Program-made: the position numbers and the translations under genes | The notes under the pieces: model-generated | What the model was told of the DNA's origin: nothing | What the model saw: only the letters and a program-made list of their open reading frames with translations | Databases searched by the model: none | NCBI GenBank assembly: GCA_900752535.1 | Contig: CAADVV010000256.1 | Coordinates: 1 to 37,257 of the forward strand | DNA: 37,257 nt | Direction: 5' to 3' | Source: Bacteroidales bacterium | GTDB taxonomy: Bacteria > Bacteroidota > Bacteroidia > Bacteroidales > Muribaculaceae | Shown: positions 15,106 to 22,807 of the stretch, piece by piece | Layout: each line of letters starts with the position of its first letter | Position numbering within the stretch: the first letter of the stretch is position 1

Positions 15106-15945
15106 TTGAGTGACAACTGGGTTGTGGGCAATCTCCAGTCCGCCTTTGATACCTGGAACGATAAGTTGACGGAGATATGGTCCCTTATCACCACCACGCC
15201 CCAGACATTTCGGGGCGGCGCGATCTGGACTACGATTGTCACCATCAACGACGCTCTGAAGGCGGTGGGCTACGGCCTGCTGGTCCTCTTTTTCGCTATG
15301 GGGATCTTCCAGTCTGCCGTCTCCTTCCGTGACTTCCAGCGCCCGGAATTTGTATTGCGGCATTTTATCCGCTTTCTGCTGGCAAAAGTGGCCGTCGGCT
15401 CCGCCATGGACATTATGACGGCCATCTTCTCTGTCTGCGGGAGCGTGGTGCAGACCGTGATGGGAAACATCGGGGGCATGGCAACCGCGGGGATCACCAT
15501 GCCCCAGGAGATGGTGGATACCATCGAGAGCGTCGGGTTTCTCGCCAGCATCCCCCTGTGGCTGGTCTCCCTGCTGGGAAGTCTGTTTATCACCATCATG
15601 TCCTTTATCCTGATCCTCACCGTCTACGGCCGCTTTTTCCGCCTGTATTTCTACACTGCCTTGGCCCCTCTGCCTTTGGCCTCTTTCGCCGGGGAGGGGA
15701 CCAGTTTTGCCGGGAAAGCCTTTTTGAAAAGTTATATCGGCGTGTGCATGGAGGGGGCGGTCATCGTTCTGGCCTGCCTCATTTTCTCCGCCTTCATGTC
15801 CAGCGGGGCTCCGGTGGTGGACACGTCCCTCTCCGCCGTCACCATGAGTTGGCAGTACATTGGGGAAGTCATCTTCAATATGCTCGTCCTTGTCGGTTTG
15901 GTGAAGGGCGCGGAGCGGATTGTGCGGGAGATGTTCGGGCTATGA
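15106..15945 (+). CDS. VirB6/TrbL-like polytopic transfer membrane protein
   Basis: A 279-residue protein with about six membrane helices (for example GLLVLFFAMGIFQSAV, IPLWLVSLLGSLFITIMSFIL, VCMEGAVIVLACLIFSAFM, GEVIFNMLVLVGLV). The central RFFRLYFYTALAPLPLASFAGE segment is typical of VirB6/TrbL-type channel proteins in Firmicutes ICEs. The start is TTG 15106: GGAGG at 15094-15098 lies 7 bases upstream. The in-frame ATG at 15064 lies within the palindromic repeat and is rejected. The stop overlaps the methylase ATG (ATGA). Confidence 0.88.
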   Translation: MSDNWVVGNLQSAFDTWNDKLTEIWSLITTTPQTFRGGAIWTTIVTINDALKAVGYGLLVLFFAMGIFQSAVSFRDFQRPEFVLRHFIRFLLAKVAVGSAMDIMTAIFSVCGSVVQTVMGNIGGMATAGITMPQEMVDTIESVGFLASIPLWLVSLLGSLFITIMSFILILTVYGRFFRLYFYTALAPLPLASFAGEGTSFAGKAFLKSYIGVCMEGAVIVLACLIFSAFMSSGAPVVDTSLSAVTMSWQYIGEVIFNMLVLVGLVKGAERIVREMFGL

Positions 15946-16487
15946 GAAAGTACAATGTGATCTATGCCGACCCGCCTTGGGCCTACCGGGTATGGAGTAA
16001 AAAAGGCATGGGTCGCTCCGCTGAGTCCCACTATCCCACCATGAGCATAGAGGCGATCAAGGCGCTCCCCGTGTCGGAACTGGCGGACCGGGACTGCGCC
16101 TTGTTCCTTTGGGTGACATTTCCCATGCTGAAGGAGGCATGGAGCGTCATGGGGGCATGGGGCTTTTCCTTTAAGACGGTTGCCTTTGTGTGGATCAAAC
16201 TGAACCGCAAGGCGAGCACCCTGTTTACTGGTATGGGCTACTGGACGCGGGCCAATGCTGAGATTTGCCTGCTGGCTACGCGAGGCCACCCTAAACGGCA
16301 GGCCCGGAACGTCCATCAGGTCATTGTCTCCCCTGTGGAAGAGCACAGCAAAAAGCCGGAGGAGGCCAGACAGCGGATTGTGGCCCTGATGGGTGATGTA
16401 CCCAGGGTGGAACTGTTCGCACGGCAGCACCCGGAGGGCTGGGATGTGTGGGGCAACGAAGTGTCCGGGAGTATCCCTTGGAGATAA
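15942..16487 (+). CDS. MT-A70 family adenine methyltransferase
   Basis: A 181-residue protein with the catalytic DPPW motif at residues 10-13 (VIYADPPWAY), followed by the conserved ALFLWVTFPML, TVAFVWIKLN and GYWTRANAEICLLATRG blocks of MT-A70 N6-adenine methylases. Start at ATG 15942, overlapping the VirB6-like stop; the longer open frame from 15558 is a shadow of that gene. There is no partner endonuclease, so this is an orphan methylase. It may mask the element's DNA from restriction in the recipient or mark it for regulation; the target sequence is unknown. Confidence 0.92.
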   Translation: MRKYNVIYADPPWAYRVWSKKGMGRSAESHYPTMSIEAIKALPVSELADRDCALFLWVTFPMLKEAWSVMGAWGFSFKTVAFVWIKLNRKASTLFTGMGYWTRANAEICLLATRGHPKRQARNVHQVIVSPVEEHSKKPEEARQRIVALMGDVPRVELFARQHPEGWDVWGNEVSGSIPWR

Positions 16488-16490
16488 AAG

Positions 16491-16514
16491 AAAAGCGGGC
16501 TTTTGGCCCGCTTT
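16491..16514. terminator. Bidirectional terminator between convergent genes
   Basis: AAAGCGGGC (16492-16500), loop TTTTG, complementary arm 16506-16514. A-rich on the left and T-rich on the right (TTTCTCTTTT), so it can stop transcription in both directions between the methylase gene and the oppositely oriented membrane-protein gene. Confidence 0.8.
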
Positions 16515-16519
16515 CTCTT

Positions 16520-16885
16520 TTACTGTTTGATGACCAGCCTGGGGATACCGGAGGCGTCTGGCTGGATGGAATATTGGTCCTCCCGCAGTCCCATTTGCCG
16601 GGACTGCTCCATCTGCCTGATTACTTGGGCCGTTGCCGCCCTGTTGCTCCTGTGGCGCATAAGGGGCTTTACCAGCCATCGGGCCAGTGTGAGCACGACC
16701 AGCCCCGCCAGCAGGACGGCGCACAGCGTTTCATGCTCTGCCGCCCACTGGGGGAAGAAGAGTTTTGTCGCCAGAAGATAGAGCGCCAGCGGCAGGAGTT
16801 TCAATTTTGCCAGAACACGGCACGCCAGCGGGATCGCAGCCAGGACGCACAGGACGATCAGCACTTGTTGGATTTGGTTCGGCAT
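16520..16885 (-). CDS. Small membrane protein on the strand opposite to the transfer genes
   Basis: A 121-residue protein with three hydrophobic segments (QQVLIVLCVLAAIPLACRVLA, LLPLALYLLATKLFF, LCAVLLAGLVVLTLARWLV) and a polar C-terminus. No family recognised. On the minus strand AAGGAGGG lies 8 bases before the ATG at 16885. A near-consensus promoter is visible upstream (16936-16964) and a bidirectional terminator downstream, so it forms a complete single-gene unit inside the secretion cluster. An independently expressed membrane protein here could be an entry-exclusion or immunity factor, but this is a guess from position only. Confidence 0.75.
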   Translation of the reverse strand: MPNQIQQVLIVLCVLAAIPLACRVLAKLKLLPLALYLLATKLFFPQWAAEHETLCAVLLAGLVVLTLARWLVKPLMRHRSNRAATAQVIRQMEQSRQMGLREDQYSIQPDASGIPRLVIKQ

Positions 16886-16935
16886 AACATAGCCCTCCTT
16901 AAATGTGAGATTTTATTGTAGGTTTTTCTATAAAT

Positions 16936-16964
16936 ATTATCTCATATCTCTAAAAAACTGTCAA
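16936..16964 (-). promoter_or_regulatory. Near-consensus sigma-70 promoter
   Basis: Read on the minus strand: TTGACA (16964-16959), 17-base spacer, GATAAT (16941-16936). It points at the membrane-protein gene ending at 16520. Expected start of transcription about 16929, leaving a leader of about 45 bases. Confidence 0.75.
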
Positions 16965-16989
16965 AAAATTCAATTTTAGAGGTGAAACC

Positions 16990-17334
16990 ATGGAAATCAA
17001 AATCCCAAAAGAGGTCCGGGCGCACAAGGAGACTATCTTCTTTGGCCTGACTGCCCGGCAGTTCCTTTGTTCCGTTTTGGCCGTGGCGCTGGCCGTGGGC
17101 GTCTATTTCCTTCTGAAGAACACCATCGGGCAGGAGACCGCCAGTTGGGCCTGTATCGTGGCTGCGGCCCCTCTCGCCCTTGCCGGCTTTTTCTCTTACC
17201 ACGGGATGACCTTAGAGCGGTTCATTTGGGCGTTCCTCAAGTCCCAGTTTTTCTATGCCGGCCCCCGTGTGTTCCGGGCGGAAAATGTCTACCGCAGGGC
17301 CATGGCCGGGAAAGGAGGCCGTGACGATGCTTAA
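16990..17334 (+). CDS. PrgI/VirB3-like transfer protein
   Basis: A 114-residue protein beginning MEIKIPKEVRAHKETIFFGLTARQF, the typical start of PrgI-family (VirB3/TcpE-like) proteins. Two membrane helices follow (LCSVLAVALAVGVYFLL and ASWACIVAAAPLALAGFF), then an amphipathic C-terminus. It is an inner-membrane partner of the VirB4 ATPase encoded next. AGAGGTG lies just upstream of ATG 16990. It overlaps virB4 by 8 bases. I found no good plus-strand promoter in 16886-16989, although the stretch is AT-rich. Confidence 0.88.
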   Translation: MEIKIPKEVRAHKETIFFGLTARQFLCSVLAVALAVGVYFLLKNTIGQETASWACIVAAAPLALAGFFSYHGMTLERFIWAFLKSQFFYAGPRVFRAENVYRRAMAGKGGRDDA

Positions 17335-19654
17335 AACGCTGGATGTTGCGAACCGGAGTGAACGGCGGCCCTTCCGTATCCCCAGGAGTGTCCAGCAGAC
17401 CATCCCCGTCCAGCGCATCTATAAAGACGGGATTTGGGGCGTCAATGGGAAATTCACCATGACCTGGCGCTTTGCGGACATTAACTACGCGCTGGCCTCA
17501 CGGGAGGATCAGGAAGATATGTTCCGGGCCTACTGCGGCGTTCTCAACGCCCTGCCTACCGACGCCACCACCAAAATCACCATCCACAACCGGCGCCTCA
17601 ACAGCGCCGACTTCCACAAGTCCGTCCTCATGCGTCAGCAGGGGGACGGACTTGACGCTTACCGACGGGAATACAACGCCATGCTGCTGGACAAGGCCGC
17701 CGAGAGCAACAATCTGGTGCAGGACAAGTACATCACCATCTCCGTTGCCCGGAAGAGCGTGGAGGAGGCCCGCGCTTACTTCCACCGGCTGGACGCCGAC
17801 CTTGCCAAGAGCCTGGGCCAGTTGGACACCGGCGCGAGAATCCTGGATAACCACGAGCGGCTGCGTATCCTCCACGACTTTTTCCGGCCCGGCGATGAGC
17901 AATATTTCCGGTTTGACCTGGGAGAGGCGATGCGCTTAGGCCACGACTTCCGGGACTATATCTGCCCGGATGGGATGCAGTTCAAAGCGGACCACTTCGA
18001 GATGGGCGGCAAGTTCGGCCGGGTCCTGTTTCTCCGGGACTACCCCAGTTACATCAAGGATGAGATGATTTCCAAACTCTCCGACTTTCCCAAAAACCTG
18101 ATGCTGTCCATCGACATTCTGCCGATCCCCACCGGGGAGGCCGTCCGGGATATTCAATCCCGAATTTTGGGAGTGGAGAGCGATATTACCCGCTGGCAGC
18201 AGCGCCAAAACGCCAAGAACAATTTTACGGCCACTGTCCCCTATGACCTGGAGCAACTGCGGGCGGAGGACAAGGAGTTCCTTGACGACCTCTCCGCACG
18301 GGACCAGCGCATGATCCACGCCAACGTCACCCTCGTACACATCGCTGACACGCTGGAAGAGTTGGAGGCGGACACCGAGGCCCTGCTGGCCATCGCCAAC
18401 GGGCAGGTCTGCCAGTTCTCCATCCTCCGCTACCAACAGGAGGACGGCTTGGACACTGCCCTGCCCTATGGGATGCGGCCCATCACCACCACCCGCACCC
18501 TCACTACCGAGAGCGCCGCCGTCCTGATGCCCTTCCGCGTCCAGGAGATACAGGATCGGGGCGGTATCTACTGCGGCATCAACGCGGTCAGCAAAAACCT
18601 CCTGATCTGCAACCGCAAAATGCTCCTAAACCCCCACGGCTTTATTTTGGGCGTCTCCGGCTCCGGCAAATCCTTCAGCATGAAGGAGGCCATCACGTTT
18701 ATCGCCCTGTCTACCAGCGATGACATTATCATCATCGACGCGGAACGGGAGTACGGAGACCTGGTGCGGGCGCTGAAAGGCGAGGTTATCGAGATCTCCC
18801 CCAACAGCCCCCACCACATCAGTCCCCTGACGATTGCCAAGGGGTACGGGGCGGGAGAAAACCCGGTGGCCATGAAGTCCGAACTGCTGATGAGCATTTG
18901 TGAGCAGCAGATGGGAGCCGGGCAGTTGGGCGCGTTTCAGAAGTCTATCATCGACCGCTGCACGACCGCCGTGTACCACGACTTTATCAAGAGCGGCGGC
19001 AAGGGACGCCAGCCCCTCCTGTCCGACTGGAGAAATGAGATTAAGCGCCAGCCGGAACGGGAGGCCCAGGAACTTGCCCTGGCAACGGAATTGTTTATCG
19101 AGGGCTCCCTCAATATGTTCGCCCATGAGACCAACGTGGACATCAGCAACCGCATTATCTCCTTCGACCTCTATGAGATGGGGGAGCAGTTGAAACCCAC
19201 CGCCCTCACCGTTACCATGGAGACCATCCAAAACCGCGTTGCGGCGAACCGCTTGGCCGGGAAGTACACCTGGGTCTTTATTGACGAAATCTACCTCTTT
19301 TTTAAGTATTTCTACTCCGCGCAATTCCTCTATAAATGCTGGAAACGCTTTCGGAAATACGCCGCAGCCATGACTGGTGCCACTCAGAATGTGGAGGAGT
19401 GCCTGCGCTCTGACACAGCACGGCTTATGTTTGCCAACAGCGAGTTTTTGATCCTGCTGAACCAGGCGGCCACAGACCGGGCGGAACTGGCCCGGCTCCT
19501 CAACATCTCCCCGTCCCAGATGGGGCACATCACCAACGCCCCGGCTGGTCACGGCCTGATCCGCGTGGGCGGCTCCATTGTCCCCTTTGCCAACGAATTT
19601 CCGAGGGACACCGAGTTGTACCGCCTGATGACCACCACACCGGGGGATAAGTGA
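17327..19654 (+). CDS. VirB4-type conjugation ATPase
   Basis: A 775-residue ATPase that powers assembly and substrate movement in the type IV secretion channel. Walker A is GVSGSGKS at 442-449 (ILGVSGSGKSFSMKEA), Walker B is FIDE with D653 and E654, and a GATQN motif follows. The N-terminal about 400 residues are the VirB4/CagE domain. I chose ATG 17327 because GGAGG (17314-17318) lies 8 bases upstream; the 24-residue extension to 17255 lies in the PrgI gene. It ends 6 bases before palindrome copy 6. Confidence 0.95.
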   Translation: MLKTLDVANRSERRPFRIPRSVQQTIPVQRIYKDGIWGVNGKFTMTWRFADINYALASREDQEDMFRAYCGVLNALPTDATTKITIHNRRLNSADFHKSVLMRQQGDGLDAYRREYNAMLLDKAAESNNLVQDKYITISVARKSVEEARAYFHRLDADLAKSLGQLDTGARILDNHERLRILHDFFRPGDEQYFRFDLGEAMRLGHDFRDYICPDGMQFKADHFEMGGKFGRVLFLRDYPSYIKDEMISKLSDFPKNLMLSIDILPIPTGEAVRDIQSRILGVESDITRWQQRQNAKNNFTATVPYDLEQLRAEDKEFLDDLSARDQRMIHANVTLVHIADTLEELEADTEALLAIANGQVCQFSILRYQQEDGLDTALPYGMRPITTTRTLTTESAAVLMPFRVQEIQDRGGIYCGINAVSKNLLICNRKMLLNPHGFILGVSGSGKSFSMKEAITFIALSTSDDIIIIDAEREYGDLVRALKGEVIEISPNSPHHISPLTIAKGYGAGENPVAMKSELLMSICEQQMGAGQLGAFQKSIIDRCTTAVYHDFIKSGGKGRQPLLSDWRNEIKRQPEREAQELALATELFIEGSLNMFAHETNVDISNRIISFDLYEMGEQLKPTALTVTMETIQNRVAANRLAGKYTWVFIDEIYLFFKYFYSAQFLYKCWKRFRKYAAAMTGATQNVEECLRSDTARLMFANSEFLILLNQAATDRAELARLLNISPSQMGHITNAPAGHGLIRVGGSIVPFANEFPRDTELYRLMTTTPGDK

Positions 19655-19660
19655 AAGAAA

Positions 19661-19697
19661 GGTCGAAACGCGTCTCGATTTGAGACGCGTTTCGACC
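19661..19697 (+). repeat. Palindromic boundary repeat, copy 6 (longest perfect copy)
   Basis: Perfect 16-bp stem (arm GGTCGAAACGCGTCTC at 19661-19676, loop GATTT, complementary arm 19682-19697). It lies between virB4 and the convergent regulator gene, whose stop codon it touches. It could end transcription from either side, with A/T tracts beyond each arm (GAAAGAAA and TATTTCT). Confidence 0.92.
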
Positions 19698-20047
19698 TAT
19701 TTCTCCACATCGTCCGCCAGGGCAAATGCCTCCAACAAACGACACATCACATCGTTTGCGATCCTATACTGGGCCGGTGAAAGACGTTCCAGCCTTTGAA
19801 CCAAGTCCCGTGTATCATTCGCCTTTCTCTCCCCAAAGAGCAGTGCGTCACTGGAAATGGCCAGCACCCGGCAGACCTTTTGCAGCGTTGCAAGCGACAA
19901 TCCCACTGCGCCGCACTCGATGGCGGAGATATGTTTGACGCCGAGGCCGACCAGTTCCGCAAATTCTTCCTGGGTCAACCCGGCTGCTTCTCGTTCCCGT
20001 TTGACGTGCTGCCCGATCTCAATATTGATAGGCTTTTTCTCCTTCAC
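19697..20047 (-). CDS. XRE-family transcriptional regulator
   Basis: A 116-residue protein with an N-terminal helix-turn-helix of the Cro/C1 type (about residues 11-65: IGQHVKREREAAGLTQEEFAELVG, then HISAIECG) and a helical C-terminal part that may dimerise. The start is GTG at 20047, since the codon on the minus strand is GTG, with GGTGGTGAT just upstream. It is divergent from the SLOG-protein gene, and the space between them carries inverted repeats overlapping that gene's promoter. It is probably an autoregulating switch for that pair and possibly for other element genes. Confidence 0.9.
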   Translation of the reverse strand: MKEKKPINIEIGQHVKREREAAGLTQEEFAELVGLGVKHISAIECGAVGLSLATLQKVCRVLAISSDALLFGERKANDTRDLVQRLERLSPAQYRIANDVMCRLLEAFALADDVEK

Positions 20048-20121
20048 AATATCACCACCGTCTCTTCTTGTTAGTTTAACTAATGGTGATATTGACTATA
20101 ACCATCTATTTTTATTATAAT
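20048..20121 (+). promoter_or_regulatory. Promoter with nested operator between XRE and SLOG genes
   Basis: A plus-strand promoter has TTGACT (20092-20097), an 18-base spacer and TATAAT (20116-20121). Two nested inverted repeats flank it: AATATCACCA (20048-20057) with TGGTGATATT (20084-20093), and the near-perfect TTAGTTTAACTAA at 20071-20083. The outer right arm touches the -35 box, so a bound regulator would block RNA polymerase. The adjacent XRE protein is the obvious candidate. Confidence 0.7.
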
Positions 20122-20161
20122 TTGTAACATTAAAGATACTACATCAGGAGGAAGGGCAAAG

Positions 20162-20635
20162 ATGAGCGGGAGTTGCTTTTTCATCGGGCATCGGGAGGCG
20201 GACGGCCGGATATGGAGCAGTCTTGTAGATGCGGTCAACAGACACATCACGGAATATGGCGTCACCGATTTTACCGTGGGACGGTACGGCGGGTTTGACG
20301 CTCTGGCGTCCAAAGCTGTGCTGTCAGCAAAAGAGGAATACCCGGAAGTCCGGCTCACTCTGCTACTGCCATACCACCCCTTTGACCGGCCATTCAAATT
20401 GCCGGAGGGTTTTGATGGTTCTTTTTATCCGCCGGGCATGGAGACGGTGCCGCACCGGGCAGCCATCGTCCGCGCAAACCGATATATGGTGGATCACTGC
20501 GATCACTTGATTGCCTACGCATGGCATCCGGCCAGCAATGCGAGGGACCTGCTGGACTATGCCAGGGCAAGGGAAAAGCGAGGGCTCATTCACGTCACCA
20601 CTATTCCTCGCGGAGAAGAAGATGAGAAAAAGTAA
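20162..20635 (+). CDS. SLOG-family (DUF1273-like) nucleotide-binding protein
   Basis: A 157-residue protein starting MSGSCFFIGHREADG. The F(I/T)GHR opening, the TVGRYGGFDALAS glycine segment and the LTLLLPYHPFD strand are typical of the DUF1273/YpsA-like branch of the SLOG superfamily, which binds nucleotides or nucleotide-derived ligands. GGAGG is 7-12 bases before ATG 20162. It is controlled by the operator-bearing promoter shared with the divergent XRE gene and followed by a terminator. It could sense a nucleotide signal and feed into the XRE switch, but no function is established from sequence. Confidence 0.85.
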   Translation: MSGSCFFIGHREADGRIWSSLVDAVNRHITEYGVTDFTVGRYGGFDALASKAVLSAKEEYPEVRLTLLLPYHPFDRPFKLPEGFDGSFYPPGMETVPHRAAIVRANRYMVDHCDHLIAYAWHPASNARDLLDYARAREKRGLIHVTTIPRGEEDEKK

Positions 20636-20649
20636 TCTGCAAATACCGT

Positions 20650-20684
20650 GAAAGACGTGCAGCAGCGCGTCTTTCTTATTTTTT
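20650..20684 (+). terminator. Intrinsic terminator after the SLOG gene
   Basis: GAAAGACG (20650-20657) pairs with CGTCTTTC (20668-20675), followed by TTATTTTTT. The ribosome site of the next gene (TAGGAGGTG) starts immediately after the T run, so the next gene must be reached by read-through or from a promoter further upstream. Confidence 0.75.
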
Positions 20685-20699
20685 ATAGGAGGTGCTCAG

Positions 20700-22679
20700 G
20701 TGCCTAAATTCAAAGAAAAGCCCAAAGGGAAAGTACGGAGGACGGACAAATCCTCCATGCTGTCTCCCCGCCAAGCGGCGAAACTGCTGAAGGATCGCTA
20801 TGTCCAGCAGTTGGACCAAAAGCAGGCGGATCAGGAGAGTGAGGCTACATACGCTGTTGACCGGGTGGAGGACGCCGGACGCACTGCGGTGGAGGAAGTA
20901 AAAGACCACATCCATGCCCCATCCCCCCGCCAGCGGGAGCGGCCCATCAAAGAGCGCCCCAGGCAAGGCACAGCCGGGCCGGAGGACGCCCCGTTCTCCA
21001 CGAAAGGACCGGACCGCCTGACCCGTGAGGGCGATGCCGGTACAACCGCTGTCCCCAAAGAGCGCCGGGCAGAGTTCAAGACCCGGCAGACAGCCGAGGC
21101 CCGATATACCGCTCCCACCGCCCAGGAACACCACGTTTCTCTGGACAATCCATCCATCGAATCCATCTATCCCAACGGCCAGCGTGCGCCCCAGCGCGCC
21201 GCTGGCCGGACAGGCTCCACCGCCCGGCAGGCAGGCGGCCCCCGATGGTCCCCCAAGACCCGGACCGGCCAGCCGGGATACCGGCGGGCCGGGAAAGTGC
21301 AGGGCGGGAGTACCGCCCAAAACGCCATCCGCGGCGGACGTGGCAGGCAACGTACTGCCGGTGCTCCGGTACTTAAACGCAGGGGCGGGTTTTACGCCAA
21401 GGCACCCTTCCAGCCCAAAACCGCCGCGGCCTCTCTGAAAGCCGGGCCGCGGCCTCTGCGGGCGGCACGGCAGGGCCTTCAGCGGCAAATGACCCGTCAG
21501 GCCGCGCAAAAGGCTGTAAAAACAGCCAGCCGTGGTACGGTGGTCCTCCGACAGGCCGCACAGGCCGCGGCAAAAGCGGTTGCATCCCTGGTCTCCGCAC
21601 TGGCTGGGCTGGTGGGCGGAGGCGTCCTCCTGATCCTGCTGATTGCTGTTATTATTGTGGCCGCCATCGCCAGTTCTCCCCTTGGGATCTTCTTTACCGG
21701 GGAGCCCAGCGACCCGGACACAGTTTCCATCTCTCAGGCTGTCTCCACCATCAACATCGCCTACAACGAAAAACTGGAGGATTTGCAGTCTGGCAGTTAC
21801 GATGACATTGTGATCCAAGGGCAGGGGCCGGATTGGGCCGATGTGCTGGCTGTGTTTGCTGTCAAAACCTCCGGCACGGATCAGGGGGTAGACGTGGCGA
21901 CACTGGATGCCGACCGGGTGGGCCGCCTGGAGGATGTATTTTGGGACATGACCGCCCTCTCGTCCGAAGTGGAGACCATAGAGCATCCGGCGACCAAAAA
22001 TAGCGACGCATGGACGGAGACCATCCTGCGTATTACAATCACGGCCAAAACCGCCGAGGAGATGCGCTCTATCTACGCCTTCACGGAGGAACAAAACGAG
22101 GCGCTGGACGCCCTGCTGGAAGACCCTGCCGCGCTGGTCTCCCTGGCCGGGAGCCTGTCAATCACGGATGCCGATGCACGGGAGGTATTAGGCGCCCTGC
22201 CAGATGACCTCTCACTGGAGCGCCGTGCGGTGGTAGAGACCGCTTTGACCCTCTTTGGAAAGGTCAACTATTTTTGGGGCGGAAAGTCCTTGACCATAGG
22301 CTGGGACAGCCGGTGGGGCACGCTCCAAAAGGTGACAGCGGCAGGCAGTTCCACCACCGGCACCTACCGCCCCTACGGGATGGATTGCAGTGGATTTGTG
22401 GACTGGGTATTCTACAACATCACCGGCGGCGAGTACATCATCGGCCATGGCGGGGGCGCCCATGCCCAGCACACCTACTGCACCCCCATCTCCTGGGAGG
22501 AGGCGATTCCCGGAGACCTGGTATTCTACCCGGACGATGAGCACGTCGGCATCGTCTGCGGACGGGATGAGAGTGGCGGACTCCAGATCATCCACTGTGC
22601 CAGCGGCGCTAACAATGTGGTGATAACCGGCGTCTCCGGCTTTACCTCTGTGGCGAGGCCGGACTACTACGGCGAATGA
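20700..22679 (+). CDS. Membrane-anchored NlpC/P60 wall hydrolase of the transfer system (CD1108-like)
   Basis: A 659-residue protein. Residues 1-290 are a disordered, Arg/Pro/Gln-rich cytoplasmic region. One membrane helix lies near 302-325 (VGGGVLLILLIAVIIVAAIA). An extracellular region follows, and the C-terminus is an NlpC/P60 peptidase with C563 (MDCSGF), H615 (DEHVGIV) and H632 (IIHCASG) as the probable catalytic triad. Such proteins open peptidoglycan for the conjugation channel, the VirB1-like role. The start is GTG 20700 with TAGGAGGTG upstream. The long basic tail is usual for this ICE family. Confidence 0.92.
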   Translation: MPKFKEKPKGKVRRTDKSSMLSPRQAAKLLKDRYVQQLDQKQADQESEATYAVDRVEDAGRTAVEEVKDHIHAPSPRQRERPIKERPRQGTAGPEDAPFSTKGPDRLTREGDAGTTAVPKERRAEFKTRQTAEARYTAPTAQEHHVSLDNPSIESIYPNGQRAPQRAAGRTGSTARQAGGPRWSPKTRTGQPGYRRAGKVQGGSTAQNAIRGGRGRQRTAGAPVLKRRGGFYAKAPFQPKTAAASLKAGPRPLRAARQGLQRQMTRQAAQKAVKTASRGTVVLRQAAQAAAKAVASLVSALAGLVGGGVLLILLIAVIIVAAIASSPLGIFFTGEPSDPDTVSISQAVSTINIAYNEKLEDLQSGSYDDIVIQGQGPDWADVLAVFAVKTSGTDQGVDVATLDADRVGRLEDVFWDMTALSSEVETIEHPATKNSDAWTETILRITITAKTAEEMRSIYAFTEEQNEALDALLEDPAALVSLAGSLSITDADAREVLGALPDDLSLERRAVVETALTLFGKVNYFWGGKSLTIGWDSRWGTLQKVTAAGSSTTGTYRPYGMDCSGFVDWVFYNITGGEYIIGHGGGAHAQHTYCTPISWEEAIPGDLVFYPDDEHVGIVCGRDESGGLQIIHCASGANNVVITGVSGFTSVARPDYYGE

Positions 22680-22690
22680 AAAGATTGTCG

Positions 22691-22720
22691 AAACGCGTCT
22701 CAATTCGAGACACGTTTTTT
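22691..22720 (+). repeat. Palindromic boundary repeat, copy 7
   Basis: Copy beginning GTCG at 22687. Stem 22691-22701 with 22707-22717, loop AATTC, one C-A mismatch, then TTT to 22720. Unlike copies 3 and 5, this change would be a G-U wobble on the minus strand, not the plus strand. A second, stronger terminator hairpin follows. Confidence 0.88.
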
Positions 22721-22763
22721 ATCAGGTCCGCGCCGCTTTTTGTGGCGCGGACCTGATTTTTTG
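22721..22763 (+). terminator. Strong intrinsic terminator
   Basis: ATCAGGTCCGCGCC (22721-22734), 9-base loop, complementary arm 22744-22757, then a T run. A 14-bp perfect stem directly after palindrome copy 7, ending transcription after the wall hydrolase gene. Confidence 0.85.
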
Positions 22764-22807
22764 CGTTTTTTGCAGGGAAATGATACTGTATTCCCGGAGG
22801 TGACGCC

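Noticed and set aside
20676..22094. Minus-strand open frame of 472 codons opposite the NlpC/P60 gene
   Set aside because: The plus strand encodes the wall hydrolase with an intact catalytic triad; the opposite frame is low-complexity and lacks a start context.
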